Counted from the first letter of the stretch, positions 45,935 through 55,759 are shown. The stretch: 64,000 bases of DNA from Burkholderiales bacterium Ga0077543 (GCA_001464055.1 LNET01000074.1:1-64000); one strand, 5' to 3'. The notes: a model not told the origin generated them from the sequence alone. Numbers and translations: made by a program.

Positions 45935-47140
45935 TCATCGCATGGCCAGAAGTCTGTCGTGCGGGGGCCGAACCTTCACCGAGCCGCAGGCCACGGCGGC
46001 CTTGACGGCGTGACGCCGCTCGATCGTGTCGCGCAGCGCCGGCTCCAGCATCACGTTGCCACTGCTGCCGATGAGGCTGGCGACCACTGGCAGGTTGGCG
46101 CGGCGGCCACGGGCCACGACGATGGCGATCTCGCCACTGGCCAGTTCCACGAAACTGCCTGGCGGATACAGCCCCACGGCCTTCAGCAACGCGCTGCCGA
46201 TCTCGTCGGGGGCGCCGCTGGCCCCCAGACAGGCTTCGCGTGCCGCCTGAACAGGCGACATCGGCTTGCGCGTGGCACGGCGGCTGATCGTGGCAGTGAA
46301 AATGTCCACCCGACGCAGCAAGCGCGCCAGTTGGCGCGGCGGTGGCAGACCGGCCAGCGGCAGGTCGGCACCGCTGCCGTCGTGGTGCAGGCGGACTGTC
46401 TCCAGCCAAAGCGCGTTGCCCACGCCGCCATCGCGCAGCATGGCCACGCTGACCTCGGGATGCTTGTCGATCTCGGCCTTGATGGCGGGGGTCAGCGGCA
46501 TCATGCTGAGTGCCAATTGGTCCTGCAACCGGTGCATGCCCACGTTCATCGTCAGCGCCGACAGGCTGAGCGCGTCGACCCAGTCCTTGGGCCAGCCCAG
46601 CAGCGGTGCGGTCAGCTCGCAGATCTGCATCACCAGCATCGCGTGGTGGCTGCTGTACTTTTCCGAGGAATGCGTGGCCTCGTAGACGCCCAGGTACAGC
46701 GCTGCGTCGGGCCGCCGCTGCAGCAGCGCACGCGCACGTTCCAGCAGGCTGGCCAGCCGCGGCTGCCAGTCCCCTTCAGGACGCACGTCCCGAAGGATCA
46801 CGTCGAGCTGGCCCGTCAATTCTTCCCACTGCTCAGGCAGGGTCAGCACGCGCGCCGGGCGGGTGTCCTTGAATTCGCCTTCGATGTTGACTGCCACCAC
46901 TTGCGACAGGGTTGCGCCTTGCCGGATCTTCTCGTCCATGGCCGCCTGCAGGCGACGCTGCCAGTCGGCCGACTCTGATTCGTCGACGAAGACGCTCTGT
47001 GCCGACAGCAGGTAGAGCTGCTGATCGGTCTGCACACGTTCACCGGATGCCAGCAGCAAGCGTCCGGCCGCGTCGCGCAGCCCGAAAGGCAGCGGTTTGT
47101 CGCGGCGGATGTACTGCGCAGAAAACGGGATGAGTTTCAC
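45935..47140 (-). CDS. Degenerate HD-GYP domain protein, FliA-dependent
   Basis: 401 residues, start GTG at 47140. The N-terminal domain (residues 1-60; QYIRRDKPLPFGLRDAAGRLLL) is of the kind found before HD-GYP modules. The second half follows the HD-GYP layout: SSHHAMLVMQICELTAPLLGW, the HPEVSVAMLR block, RLHHDGSG and VDIFTA. However, the central HDIGK is NVGMHRL and the GYP motif is missing, so cyclic-di-GMP hydrolysis is unlikely. A strong FliA promoter lies about 48 bases upstream, placing it in the late flagellar class; it may be a c-di-GMP-related regulator of motility. Function unknown. Confidence 0.85.
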   Translation of the reverse strand: MKLIPFSAQYIRRDKPLPFGLRDAAGRLLLASGERVQTDQQLYLLSAQSVFVDESESADWQRRLQAAMDEKIRQGATLSQVVAVNIEGEFKDTRPARVLTLPEQWEELTGQLDVILRDVRPEGDWQPRLASLLERARALLQRRPDAALYLGVYEATHSSEKYSSHHAMLVMQICELTAPLLGWPKDWVDALSLSALTMNVGMHRLQDQLALSMMPLTPAIKAEIDKHPEVSVAMLRDGGVGNALWLETVRLHHDGSGADLPLAGLPPPRQLARLLRRVDIFTATISRRATRKPMSPVQAAREACLGASGAPDEIGSALLKAVGLYPPGSFVELASGEIAIVVARGRRANLPVVASLIGSSGNVMLEPALRDTIERRHAVKAAVACGSVKVRPPHDRLLAMR

Positions 47141-47194
47141 GTCGTGGAAGCGAAAAACCGAAGAGGGCGTCTTGCGACTTGCTGGTTGTTTCGG

Positions 47195-47221
47195 ATATCG
47201 GCCGGGTGTTGCAGAACTTTA
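47195..47221 (-). promoter_or_regulatory. FliA (sigma-28) promoter of the HD-GYP-like gene
   Basis: On the minus strand TAAAGTTC and, 14 bases after TAAAG, GCCGATAT. The -35 is perfect, the spacing canonical and the -10 has one mismatch. Located 55 bases before the GTG start, and downstream of the flhDC terminator, so the gene has its own late promoter. Confidence 0.88.
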
Positions 47222-47259
47222 TGCGGGGTGGGTCGCACCGCAAGTTCGTATCAAAGGCC

Positions 47260-47288
47260 AAAAAAAAGCGGATCCCGAAGGATCCGCT
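47260..47288 (-). terminator. Intrinsic terminator of the flhDC operon
   Basis: Nine-base arms AGCGGATCC and GGATCCGCT around a four-base loop, followed on the minus strand by at least seven T. About 100 bases beyond the flhC stop. Confidence 0.93.
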
Positions 47289-47389
47289 GAAAGCACAGAA
47301 CACTGTGCCAGGAGGAGACATGCAATCAATTCATCCGGTTCATCGGCCACAGGCCCTGGCCACTTGAGGTTCAGCATCGGTCCAAAAGT

Positions 47390-47992
47390 TCAGTGTGCGG
47401 GGTGGGATTCGCCGATGGCGTGCACTTCTTCACGGTCTGCTTCACGGCTGCCACGGCCCAGTTGCAGCGAGCCGGCGAGCTTGCCCTTGCCGGCGCGTGC
47501 CGGCGGGTTGCACAGCCCGCAAACGAAGTGGCGCGCCATCTCGTGCGGGTGGGTGACGAAGTGGCCGCCGCACTTGCTGCATTCGGTCATGGTCAGCATG
47601 CCGTTGTCGACGAACTTCACCAGACGCCAGGCGCGGGTGACGCTGAGTAGCGGCTCCAGGCCGTGGGCCTGGATCTGCTCGCTGTACAGCTGGTAGGCCT
47701 TGATGACGTTGTCGATCTCGTCCAGCGCCGCGGCCTTGTTCAGGTATTCGTGGATATTCAGGAACAGGCTGGAATGGATGTTCGGCTGCCAGGTCATGAA
47801 CCAGTCGGTCGAGAACGGCAGCTGGCCCTTGCTCGGGCTCTTGCCCGCGACTTCCTTGTACAGGCGCAGCAGGCGCTCGTAGCTCAGGTCGGTTTCGCTT
47901 TCCAGCACCTGCAGACGCGCGCCCAGGTGGATGAGCGTGACAGCGCGTTCGATCTGCCTGGCTTCGGTGAGGATGCTCTTGTTGCGGGCCAT
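47390..47992 (-). CDS. flhC: Flagellar master regulator subunit FlhC
   Basis: Forms FlhD4C2, which switches on the middle flagellar genes. 200 residues. Diagnostic ARQIERAVTLIHLGARLQVLE and YERLLRLYKEVAGKSPSKG; the zinc-binding part is MTECSKCGGHFVTHP and FVCGLCNPP (C-x2-C twice). The ATG at 47992 is chosen because homologues begin here; the open frame to 48175 runs over the gap to flhD. Confidence 0.96.
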   Translation of the reverse strand: MARNKSILTEARQIERAVTLIHLGARLQVLESETDLSYERLLRLYKEVAGKSPSKGQLPFSTDWFMTWQPNIHSSLFLNIHEYLNKAAALDEIDNVIKAYQLYSEQIQAHGLEPLLSVTRAWRLVKFVDNGMLTMTECSKCGGHFVTHPHEMARHFVCGLCNPPARAGKGKLAGSLQLGRGSREADREEVHAIGESHPAH

Positions 47993-48042
47993 GGGGTTCT
48001 CCTGAATCTGTTCTCGGGTCTGGCGGATCTGGCTCGGCGCTG

Positions 48043-48366
48043 TCAGGCCGCTTCGCGGTGGCGACCGGCGAGCAGGATCGAGGCGTGCAGGCGGCTCAGG
48101 CCGTCGTTGGCCGCGCCCTTGCCATGGCTCGTCAGCAGATTCCAGACGATGTCGTCGTCCATGCGGAAGCGGCACAGCAAGGTGCTGCCACTGGCGATCT
48201 TCATCATCTGCGCCGGGGTCAGCGCGTCGATCAGCACGGCAGTGTCTTCCGACACACCCAGGCGGTACAGGGCCTGCTCGCGGTCGCTGCGGATGAGGCT
48301 CTGGGCCAGCATCAGGTACGACAGGTTGGCTTCACGGATTTCGGCGAGGATCTGTTCGGGGCTCAT
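48043..48366 (-). CDS. flhD: Flagellar master regulator subunit FlhD
   Basis: DNA-binding partner of FlhC, 107 residues. EQILAEIREANLSYLMLAQSL and REQALYRLGVSEDTAVLIDAL are FlhD signatures; ALTPAQMMKIASGSTLLCRFR ends the conserved core. GGAG lies ten bases upstream of the ATG. The 229 bases upstream to the divergent solute-binding protein gene hold the class I promoter, which I cannot place. Confidence 0.96.
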   Translation of the reverse strand: MSPEQILAEIREANLSYLMLAQSLIRSDREQALYRLGVSEDTAVLIDALTPAQMMKIASGSTLLCRFRMDDDIVWNLLTSHGKGAANDGLSRLHASILLAGRHREAA

Positions 48367-48595
48367 CAGGAATCTCCAGGGAGGGAATGCGGGGTGGCAC
48401 GGTGTGAAACAGACTGTAGGCTTCTGAAATGAGCCGTCACATCAGGCCAGTTCCGTCGCTTCAGTCCCGTTTGTTCGCCTTGTCTTGTCAGGCAAATTCC
48501 TACAGGAGCTGACAGCGGCGTCAGACAGGCGCCGAGCTGATAACGGCGGCTTGCCTTATCGTGCAAAGGCTGCCCGAATTCACGAAACAGACACC

Positions 48596-49381
48596 ATGCT
48601 CAAACCCTTTTTCGCTGTATTGCTGGCTTTCGCCGTGGTCCTGCCGGTGGCAGCCCAGGTGCCGAACCCGCTGCGCGTGGCCGCGGAAGCCGCCTACCCA
48701 CCCTTCAGCGAGCTGGGACCCGACGGTCAGCTGAAAGGCTTCGACATCGACATCGCAAAGGCCGTGTGCGAGAAGCTGAAGACCCGCTGCCAGTTCGTGC
48801 AGACCGAATTCGACGCCTTGATCCCGGCGCTACGGGCGAAGAAGTTCGACGTCATCGTGGCGTCGATGTCCATCACGCCAGAGCGCCAGAAGGTCGTGGA
48901 CTTTTCGAACAAGTACTACAACACCCCGGCGCGCGTGGTCGCCCGTGCCGACGCCAGTTTCGACGGCACGGCGGCCGGCCTGCAGGGCAAGACCCTGGGC
49001 GTGCAGCGCACCACCATCCACGACCGTTACGCCAGCGCCACTTTCAAGGGCGTGAAGATCGTGCGCTATGCCAAGCAGGACGAGATCTATCTGGACATGA
49101 TCGCCGCTCGCCTGGACGCGACCCTGGCCGATTCAGTGGCTCTGGAACAAGGGTTCCTGAAGACTGCGGCAGGCAGGGCCTTCGCATTCAAAGGACCGGT
49201 CTACGATGACCCGGCGTTCTTCGGCATGGGCGCCGGCATCGCGATGCGCAAGGGCGACACGGCCTTGCGCGACGCCATCAACGGCGCGCTCGCCGCCATC
49301 CGCGCCGACGGCACCTACAAGAAGCTGAACGACAAGTATTTCAGCTTCGACGTCTACGGCGCGGACGCAGCGAAGAAGTAG
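48596..49381 (+). CDS. ABC transporter substrate-binding protein, amino-acid type
   Basis: Periplasmic solute-binding protein of 261 residues. Signal peptide (MLKPFFAVLLAFAVVLPVAAQ), then the family 3 pattern LRVAAEAAYPPFSELGPDGQ, GFDIDIAKAVCEKL, FDALIPALRAKKFDVIVASM, TPERQKVVDFSNKYY, close to the Lys/Arg/Orn-binding group. No permease or ATPase gene is next to it in the window. Divergent from flhDC. Confidence 0.92.
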   Translation: MLKPFFAVLLAFAVVLPVAAQVPNPLRVAAEAAYPPFSELGPDGQLKGFDIDIAKAVCEKLKTRCQFVQTEFDALIPALRAKKFDVIVASMSITPERQKVVDFSNKYYNTPARVVARADASFDGTAAGLQGKTLGVQRTTIHDRYASATFKGVKIVRYAKQDEIYLDMIAARLDATLADSVALEQGFLKTAAGRAFAFKGPVYDDPAFFGMGAGIAMRKGDTALRDAINGALAAIRADGTYKKLNDKYFSFDVYGADAAKK

Positions 49382-49412
49382 CCGCCGTGCCAGCCGTGCA
49401 AACCGCGCGGGC

Positions 49413-50213
49413 TCAGGTGCGCTCGATGCGGGCGTAGGCGCTGTGGTTGTGGATGGACTCGAAGTTCTCCACGTCCACCGTGTAGCGGCCGATGCGCGGG
49501 TCAGCGTTCAGCCGCAGTGCCACGTCGCGCACCAGGTCCTCGACGAACTTCGGGTTCTCGTAAGCGTGTTCGGTGACCCACTTCTCGTCGCTGCGCTTGA
49601 GCATCGGCCAAATCTCGCTCGACGCCTCGTCCTCGGCGAAACGCACCAGTTCCTGCCATTCCACGGCCTGCAGGGCCTCTACGCGCAGGGTCACCAGTGA
49701 GCGCTGGTTGTGCGCACCGTAGTCGGAGATTTCCTTGGAACACGGGCACAGGCTCTTCACCGGCACGGCCACTTCGGAATACACCGTGGTGAGGCCGGCG
49801 CGCGTTTCGGCGACGAAGCGGCCCTGGTAGTCCAGCAGGCTCTGCACGCCCGAGACCGGCGCACGCTTGCGCACAAAGAAGCTGAAGGCGGCTTCGATGC
49901 GGCCTTCGCTGGCGCCCAGCTTGTGCAGCATCTGGGCATGGCGCGTGCGCAGCCCGGCAGGCTCGAGCGCCTCGCCCGAGAGCGCCAGCGCGTCCAGCCA
50001 GGCGATGAAGCGCGACATGTGCGTGCCCTTCTGCTCGGCTGGCAGCGCCACGTCCAGCGACCACAGCGCGGCCGTTTGCTGCACCTGGCCGGCCACGCGC
50101 AGGCTCAGCGGATACCGGACATCCTTCACGCCCACGCGCTGAATGGCCAGATGACGCTCGTCGCGTGCGCTTTGGGTGTCGGGAATGTGCAGGGCGTCGG
50201 TGAGCATGTTCAT
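49413..50213 (-). CDS. folE2: GTP cyclohydrolase FolE2 (type IB)
   Basis: First step of folate synthesis, GTP to dihydroneopterin triphosphate, zinc-independent form. 266 residues with the catalytic-metal region SLCPCSKEISDYGAHNQRS, RVGVKDVRYPLSL at the start and CVDVENFESIHNHSAY-like VDVENFESIHNHSAYA at the end. The start ATG at 50213 has a second in-frame ATG two codons later. Confidence 0.95.
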   Translation of the reverse strand: MNMLTDALHIPDTQSARDERHLAIQRVGVKDVRYPLSLRVAGQVQQTAALWSLDVALPAEQKGTHMSRFIAWLDALALSGEALEPAGLRTRHAQMLHKLGASEGRIEAAFSFFVRKRAPVSGVQSLLDYQGRFVAETRAGLTTVYSEVAVPVKSLCPCSKEISDYGAHNQRSLVTLRVEALQAVEWQELVRFAEDEASSEIWPMLKRSDEKWVTEHAYENPKFVEDLVRDVALRLNADPRIGRYTVDVENFESIHNHSAYARIERT

Positions 50214-50297
50214 GGTCTGTGTAGCATCCCACGGACGCTTTGCCCGAGTCGTCGTGAAGGTGTCACGACGCCGTTCGAAGCGATTGAAGGCTGTCGG

Positions 50298-52223
50298 CTA
50301 CGAATTGACGGCAGCCAGTGCTGGCCGCAGCGCAAACCGCTGGCGGATCGACTTCTCGATGCCCGCCGCGTCCAGCCCGTACAGCGACAGCAGCCGCGCC
50401 GGGTCGCCGTGTTCGGTGAACACGTCGGGCAGGCCCAGCACCAGCAGCGGCGTTCCCACCCCCGCTTCGGCCAGGCATTCGGCCACGGCACTGCCGGCGC
50501 CGCCCATGGTGCAGCCTTCCTCGACCGTGACCAGCGCGTCGCAGCTGCGCGCCAGTTGCAACACCAGGTCGCGGTCCAGTGGCTTGACGAAGCGCATGTC
50601 GGCCACCGTGGCGTCCAGCGCCTCGGCCGCCTTCAGGGCTGGATGCAGCAGGGTGCCGAAGGCCAGGATGCCGATGCGAGGCAGGTCGTGGCGCTCGCCC
50701 AGGACGGCTGTGGTGGCCGTGCGCCGCAGCACGCCCTTGCCCCAGGGCCAGGCACTCAGGCCGGTTTCCACGGCCACGCCGGCACCGGAACCGCGCGGGT
50801 AGCGCACGGCGGCAGGGCCGTCGTGGCGGAAGGCGGTGGTCAGCGCCTGGCGGCATTCGTTTTCGTCGCTGGGTGCCAGCAGGCTGCAGTTCGGCACGCA
50901 GCGGATATAGGCGATGTCGTAGAGGCCTGCATGGGTGGGCCCGTCGGCGCCGACGATGCCGGCACGGTCCAGCGCGAACATCACTGGCAGGTTCTGGATC
51001 GCGACGTCGTGGATGAGTTGGTCGTAACCACGCTGCAGGAAGGTGCTGTAGATCGCCACGACGGGTTTCAGGCCCTCGCAGGCCAGGCCGGCAGCAAAAG
51101 TGACGGCATGCTGTTCGGCAATGCCCACGTCGTGGTAGCGCTGTGGAAAGCGTTTGTGGAAGTCGACCATGCCCGAACCTTCGCGCATGGCCGGGGTAAT
51201 GCCTACCAGGCGTTGGTCAGCCTCGGCCATGTCGCACAGCCACTGGCCGAACACCTGCGTGAAGGTGGGCTTGCCGGGCTTGCTGGGCGGAAAGCCCTCG
51301 GCTGGATTGAAGCGCGCCGAAGCCGCGTGGTACTTCACCGGGTCGGCCTCGGCCAGGCGGTAGCCGTAGCCCTTTTTCGTGACCACGTGCAGGAACTGCG
51401 GGCCGCGGCGGCCGCGCAGGTTCTCCAGGGTGGGGATGAGCGCGTCCAGATCATGCCCGTCGATCGGACCGACGTAGTTGAAGCCGAATTCCTCGAAGAT
51501 GGTGCCGGGCACGACCATGCCCTTGGCGTGCTCCTCGAACCGGCGCGCCAGTTCGAACAAGGGCGGCGCGTTCTTCAGCACGCCCTTCACGCCCTGGCGC
51601 GCAGCTTCGTAGAAGTTGCCGCTCATCAGACGGGCCAGGTACTTGTTCAGCGCGCCGACGGGCGGGCTGATCGACATGTCGTTGTCGTTCAGGATGACCA
51701 GGATGTCGGCACTGACCCCGGCATGCGCCACGCCGGCGTTGTTCAGCGCCTCGAAGGCCATGCCCGCACTCATGGCACCGTCGCCGATGACGGCGATGGC
51801 CTTGCGGTCCTCGCCCTTCAACCGGGCGCCGATGGCCATGCCCAGGGCTGCGCTGATGCTGGTGCTGCTGTGGGCCGTGCCGAAAGTGTCGTACTCGCTT
51901 TCGTCGCGGCGCGGAAACCCGGCAATGCCGTCCTGTTGGCGCAGCGTGTGCATGCGGTCGCGGCGGCCGGTCAGGATCTTGTGCGGGTAGGTCTGGTGGC
52001 CCACGTCCCACACCAGCCGGTCGTGCGGCGTGTTGAAGACATGGTGCAGCGCGACCGTCAACTCGACCGTGCCCAGGTTGCTGCCCAGATGACCGCCGGT
52101 CTGGCTGACGGTCTGCAGCACGAAGTCGCGCACCTCGGCGCAGAGCTGGAGCAGTTCGGGTCGCGACAGCCGCTTCATGTCGGCGGGGCTGTTGATGCGG
52201 CTGAGCAGCGTGGATGAGTCCAT
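50298..52223 (-). CDS. dxs: 1-deoxy-D-xylulose-5-phosphate synthase
   Basis: Condenses pyruvate and glyceraldehyde 3-phosphate, the entry of the MEP isoprenoid pathway. 641 residues; thiamine diphosphate motif [52 protein letters not shown], and the central [15 protein letters not shown]. The ATG at 52223 follows the ispA stop by two bases, so ispA and dxs are one transcript with xseB first. Confidence 0.96.
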   Translation of the reverse strand: MDSSTLLSRINSPADMKRLSRPELLQLCAEVRDFVLQTVSQTGGHLGSNLGTVELTVALHHVFNTPHDRLVWDVGHQTYPHKILTGRRDRMHTLRQQDGIAGFPRRDESEYDTFGTAHSSTSISAALGMAIGARLKGEDRKAIAVIGDGAMSAGMAFEALNNAGVAHAGVSADILVILNDNDMSISPPVGALNKYLARLMSGNFYEAARQGVKGVLKNAPPLFELARRFEEHAKGMVVPGTIFEEFGFNYVGPIDGHDLDALIPTLENLRGRRGPQFLHVVTKKGYGYRLAEADPVKYHAASARFNPAEGFPPSKPGKPTFTQVFGQWLCDMAEADQRLVGITPAMREGSGMVDFHKRFPQRYHDVGIAEQHAVTFAAGLACEGLKPVVAIYSTFLQRGYDQLIHDVAIQNLPVMFALDRAGIVGADGPTHAGLYDIAYIRCVPNCSLLAPSDENECRQALTTAFRHDGPAAVRYPRGSGAGVAVETGLSAWPWGKGVLRRTATTAVLGERHDLPRIGILAFGTLLHPALKAAEALDATVADMRFVKPLDRDLVLQLARSCDALVTVEEGCTMGGAGSAVAECLAEAGVGTPLLVLGLPDVFTEHGDPARLLSLYGLDAAGIEKSIRQRFALRPALAAVNS

Positions 52224-52225
52224 CT

Positions 52226-53128
52226 TCAGTTTTCTCTGTGCACCACTTTGTCGGCCAGGACGGCCAGGGCGCCGGCACGCGCACCCAGGCCGCTGCGGCC
52301 CAGCGCGGCATGAGCCTGGCCGCACAGGGCCTGGGCATGGCGCTGTGCGGCGTCCAGCCCCAGCACCGAAACATAGGTGGGTTTGTTGTGGTCGACGTCC
52401 TTGCCCGCGGTCTTGCCCAGGGTCTCGGAAGCCTGGGTGACGTCGAGGATATCGTCGACGACCTGGAAGGCCAGCCCGATGGCTGCGCCGAATTCCGACA
52501 GGGCCTGCCAGACAGCCGAGCCGGTGGCGGGTGCGGGTTGGCCGCAGGCAGCGCCCATCAAGACGCTGGCTTCGAGCAGCGCGCCGGTCTTGCGCCGGTG
52601 CATGTCGCGCAAGGCGGCTTCGTCCAGCGCGCGGCCGATGCTGGCCAGGTCGATGGCCTGGCCACCTGCCATGCCCGGATGGCCGGCGGCACGCGCCAGC
52701 AGCGACACCAGGCGCGCCTGCAGTGCGGCTTCGACGCCGCCATCGGGTGTCAGTACCTCGAAGGCCAGGGCCTGCATGGCATCGCCGGCCAGCATGGCCT
52801 GGGCTTCGCCGAACTGCACGTGCACCGTGGGCTTGCCGCGGCGCAGCACGTCGTTGTCCATGCAGGGCATGTCGTCATGGACCAGAGAATAGGCGTGGAT
52901 CAATTCCACCGCCACCGCGGCACGCAGGGCGGCCTCGGGGTGACCGTTCAGGGCTTCGCTGGCTGCCAGCACCAGCATCGGCCTCAGGCGCTTGCCGCCG
53001 TCGAGAACGCCGTACCGCATGGCCAGGCCCAGGCCGGCCGGCGCATCGGCCGGCACCCAGCGCTCGAGCGCAGCTTCCACCGCTTGCTGCTGCGCTGCCG
53101 CCCAGGGGCTGAAGTCGGCTTCGTTCAT
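52226..53128 (-). CDS. ispA: Farnesyl diphosphate synthase
   Basis: Makes FPP from IPP and DMAPP, supplying quinone and undecaprenol synthesis. 300 residues with the two Asp-rich motifs, [18 protein letters not shown] (first, DDxxxxD) and [10 protein letters not shown] (second, DDxxD), plus [12 protein letters not shown]. It overlaps xseB by four bases and precedes dxs by two. Confidence 0.96.
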   Translation of the reverse strand: MNEADFSPWAAAQQQAVEAALERWVPADAPAGLGLAMRYGVLDGGKRLRPMLVLAASEALNGHPEAALRAAVAVELIHAYSLVHDDMPCMDNDVLRRGKPTVHVQFGEAQAMLAGDAMQALAFEVLTPDGGVEAALQARLVSLLARAAGHPGMAGGQAIDLASIGRALDEAALRDMHRRKTGALLEASVLMGAACGQPAPATGSAVWQALSEFGAAIGLAFQVVDDILDVTQASETLGKTAGKDVDHNKPTYVSVLGLDAAQRHAQALCGQAHAALGRSGLGARAGALAVLADKVVHREN

Positions 53129-53397
53129 TCGGGCGTCCAGGCCTTGAGCTGGCCGTCTTCCAGCAGCTTCACCTGGTCTTCCACCGTCTGCAGCTTGCCG
53201 CGGCAGATGGCCAGCAGCTCGGCACCACGGCGATAGCCGTCGAGCAGTTCGTCCAGCGGCAGTTGCCCACCTTCCATTTGCTGCACCAGACGGTCCAACT
53301 CGGCCAGGGCCTGTTCGTAGGTGGCTGGGACGGGCGGTGCGTTCTTGGCGACGGCAGGGCTGCGGGTCATTTCAGGAGGTGAAATATCGTCCACCAT
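53125..53397 (-). CDS. xseB: Exodeoxyribonuclease VII small subunit
   Basis: Small subunit of the exonuclease that degrades single-stranded DNA; 90 residues. The XseB core is YEQALAELDRLVQQMEGGQL, LDELLDGYRRGAELLAICRGKL and VEDQVKLLEDG. The start is uncertain: I chose the ATG at 53397, but an upstream TTG (53406) and an ATG at 53370 also fit, and none has a ribosome site. Operon xseB-ispA-dxs. Confidence 0.9.
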   Translation of the reverse strand: MVDDISPPEMTRSPAVAKNAPPVPATYEQALAELDRLVQQMEGGQLPLDELLDGYRRGAELLAICRGKLQTVEDQVKLLEDGQLKAWTPE

Positions 53398-53506
53398 TCT
53401 AGACAAACAGCCGGTGAATCAAGCCGCTGGCTCGCCTGGATTGACACCTTGCACATGACCGCAGCCTGGGGATGGCCTGTTCAGCGGCAAGCTGGGGCCC
53501 CGTGCG

Positions 53507-53626
53507 TAGAATCGCGCCCCTGCCAGCGGACAGCCCTGCTGGCACTTGGTCTGGTGCAGGCGAGCTGGTCGCAAGGCCTGTCGCACGCATCAGGTTCTTT
53601 AGCCACCCGCAGGGCCACCGGGTGGC
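53507..53626 (+). promoter_or_regulatory. Candidate leader of the Rieske oxygenase gene with hairpin
   Basis: TAGAAT at 53507-53512 resembles a -10 box but has no convincing -35. Further on, GCCACCCG (53602-53609) pairs with CGGGTGGC (53619-53626), and GCCACC at 53614 can alternatively pair with GGTGGC ending at 53626. The hairpins end 37 bases before the ATG. Confidence 0.35.
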
Positions 53627-53663
53627 GGGGTCGATGTCCATCCATGGAGGATCCACTCGGATC

Positions 53664-54809
53664 ATGTCGGACCTGAGCCTCAGTCTCCAAGCTCTCGAAC
53701 GCAGTCGTTCACAACTTCCGGTTTCCAGCTACTTCGACGAGACGCTCTTCCGCAAGGAACAGGAACTCGTGCTGCAGCATGGCCCGCGTTACCTGGGGCA
53801 TGCCTTGGCGGTGCCCGAAGTCGGCGACTATCTTGCATTGCCCCAGGAAAGCGAGGGCCGTGCGCTGGTGCACACCCGCGACGGGGTCGAACTTGTTTCC
53901 AACGTCTGCCGCCATCGCCAGGCCGTGATGCTGCAGGGCCGGGGCAGCACACGCGTGTCGCAAACCCAGGCGGGGCACATCATCTGCCCGCTGCACCGCT
54001 GGACCTACGACCTGCACGGCCAACTGGTCGGGGCACCGCACTTTCCGCAAGACCCCTGCCTGAACCTGCGCAACTACCCCGTGCAGGACTGGAACGGCCT
54101 GTTGTTCGAACGCAACGGCCGGGACATAGGCAGCGACCTGGCCAAGCTGGGCCCGAAGTCCGAGTTCGACTTCAGCGGCTTCGTCTTCGACCGGGCCCAC
54201 GTTCACGATTGCGAATACAACTGGAAGACCTTCATCGAGGTCTACCTGGAGGACTACCACGTCGGCCCGTTCCATCCCGGCCTAGGCCAGTTCGTGGCCT
54301 GTGACGACCTGCGCTGGGAATTCGGCCGCCACCACTCGGTGCAGACCGTGGGCGTGGCGCACGCGCTGGAGCGGCCCGGCTCGGCCGTCTATCAGCGCTG
54401 GCACGATGCCGTGCTGGCCTACCGCAAAGGCGTGCCGCCCACCCAGGGCGCGATCTGGCTGACCTACTACCCCACGGTCATGGTGGAGTGGTACCCGCAC
54501 GTGCTGGTGGTGTCCACGCTGTTTCCGCGCGGGCCGCGCAAGACGACGAACCTCGTCGAATTCTTCTACCCCGAGGAAATCACCGCCTTCGAGCGTGAAT
54601 TCGTCGAAGCCCAGCAGGCCGCCTACCTGGAGACCTGCAAGGAAGACGACGAGATCGCACTGCGCATGGACGCTGGCCGCCAGTGCCTGTTCGAGCGCGG
54701 CGACGACGATGCCGGCCCGTACCAGAGCCCGATGGAGGACGGCATGCAGCATTTCCACGAGTGGTACCGCCGAGAGATGGGTCTGGCCGCCGAAGGGCTG
54801 GCACTCTGA
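53664..54809 (+). CDS. Rieske-type aromatic ring-hydroxylating oxygenase, alpha subunit-like
   Basis: A 381-residue oxygenase subunit. The Rieske 2Fe-2S ligands are CRHRQ and, after 18 residues, CPLHRWTYD (residues 81-111). The mononuclear iron ligands are in EDYHVGPFHPGL (H-x4-H), with the bridging Asp/Glu region just before (EVYLED). No beta subunit, ferredoxin or reductase gene is nearby, so the electron donor is unknown and the substrate cannot be told. ATG at 53664. The next gene follows after 20 bases. Confidence 0.92.
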   Translation: MSDLSLSLQALERSRSQLPVSSYFDETLFRKEQELVLQHGPRYLGHALAVPEVGDYLALPQESEGRALVHTRDGVELVSNVCRHRQAVMLQGRGSTRVSQTQAGHIICPLHRWTYDLHGQLVGAPHFPQDPCLNLRNYPVQDWNGLLFERNGRDIGSDLAKLGPKSEFDFSGFVFDRAHVHDCEYNWKTFIEVYLEDYHVGPFHPGLGQFVACDDLRWEFGRHHSVQTVGVAHALERPGSAVYQRWHDAVLAYRKGVPPTQGAIWLTYYPTVMVEWYPHVLVVSTLFPRGPRKTTNLVEFFYPEEITAFEREFVEAQQAAYLETCKEDDEIALRMDAGRQCLFERGDDDAGPYQSPMEDGMQHFHEWYRREMGLAAEGLAL

Positions 54810-54829
54810 GACGCAGCGCCCCGCTGCTG

Positions 54830-55720
54830 ATGCTGGGCGCAGCACTGCTGTTTTCGCTGATGGGCGCTGGCGTGAAGCTGGCGTCCAGCACCTACGGCGC
54901 GGGCGAAATCGTGTTCTTCCGGGCCCTGGTCGGCCTGGTGCTGATGGGCGGGCTGATGAAACTGCGCCAGGTACCGCTGGCCACCCCAGTGCCGGCCATG
55001 CACTTCTGGCGCAGCCTGTCAGGCGTGACATCGCTGTGCCTGTGGTTCTATGCCATAGGCGGGCTGCCGCTGGGCACCGCCGTCACGCTGAACTACATGT
55101 CCTCGGTGTGGATTGCGCTGTTCCTGATCGGCGGCGCCGTGATCATGGCCGCCCCCAGCGGCACGAACACCGTCGACGGCCGGCTGGTGGCTTCGGTGCT
55201 GGCCGGTTTCGCCGGTGTCGCCCTGGTGCTGCGGCCCACCATCGCCCAGGACCAGATCTGGTTCGGCCTGTGCGGACTGTTGTCGGGGCTGCTGGCGGCA
55301 ATGGCCTATCTGCAGGTCAGTGCGCTGGGGCGGGCCGGCGAGCCCGAGGAACGCGTGGTCTTCTACTTTTCACTGGGCGGCCTGCTCGCCGGGCTGGGGG
55401 TGGCGTTGGCGATGGGCGGCATGTCGACCCTGGACAGCCACCGCCCTGAGGGCCTGGCCCTGCTGCTGGGCATCGGCGTGCTGGCCACTGCAGCGCAATG
55501 GATGCTGACACGGGCCTATGCCATCGGCAGTGCGCTGGTGAACTCGGCACTGCAGTACATGGGCATCGTGTTCTCATTCGTGCTGGGCGTGTGGCTGTTC
55601 GACGACCCGGTGACACTGTCGGCCCTGGCCGGCATGGCCCTGATCGTCGCCGCGGGCCTGACGGCCACGGCATTGCGCCAGAAGGTGGTGCGTGCCGACA
55701 AGCCCAGTGCCGAAACCTGA
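54830..55720 (+). CDS. EamA/DMT family transporter
   Basis: Inner-membrane transporter of 296 residues with ten hydrophobic segments in two EamA halves (ALLFSLMGAGVKLASSTYGAG; FFRALVGLVLMGG; WFYAIGGLPLGTAVTLNYMSS; GLCGLLSGLLAAMAYLQVSAL). The ATG at 54830 is used as the only ATG/GTG in the first membrane region, though it lacks a clear ribosome site and may cut slightly into the first helix. It lies 20 bases after the Rieske oxygenase gene. Substrate unknown. Confidence 0.88.
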   Translation: MLGAALLFSLMGAGVKLASSTYGAGEIVFFRALVGLVLMGGLMKLRQVPLATPVPAMHFWRSLSGVTSLCLWFYAIGGLPLGTAVTLNYMSSVWIALFLIGGAVIMAAPSGTNTVDGRLVASVLAGFAGVALVLRPTIAQDQIWFGLCGLLSGLLAAMAYLQVSALGRAGEPEERVVFYFSLGGLLAGLGVALAMGGMSTLDSHRPEGLALLLGIGVLATAAQWMLTRAYAIGSALVNSALQYMGIVFSFVLGVWLFDDPVTLSALAGMALIVAAGLTATALRQKVVRADKPSAET

Positions 55721-55759
55721 ACCCGTCAGCCACACCATTCCCACCCAGGAGCCGACACC

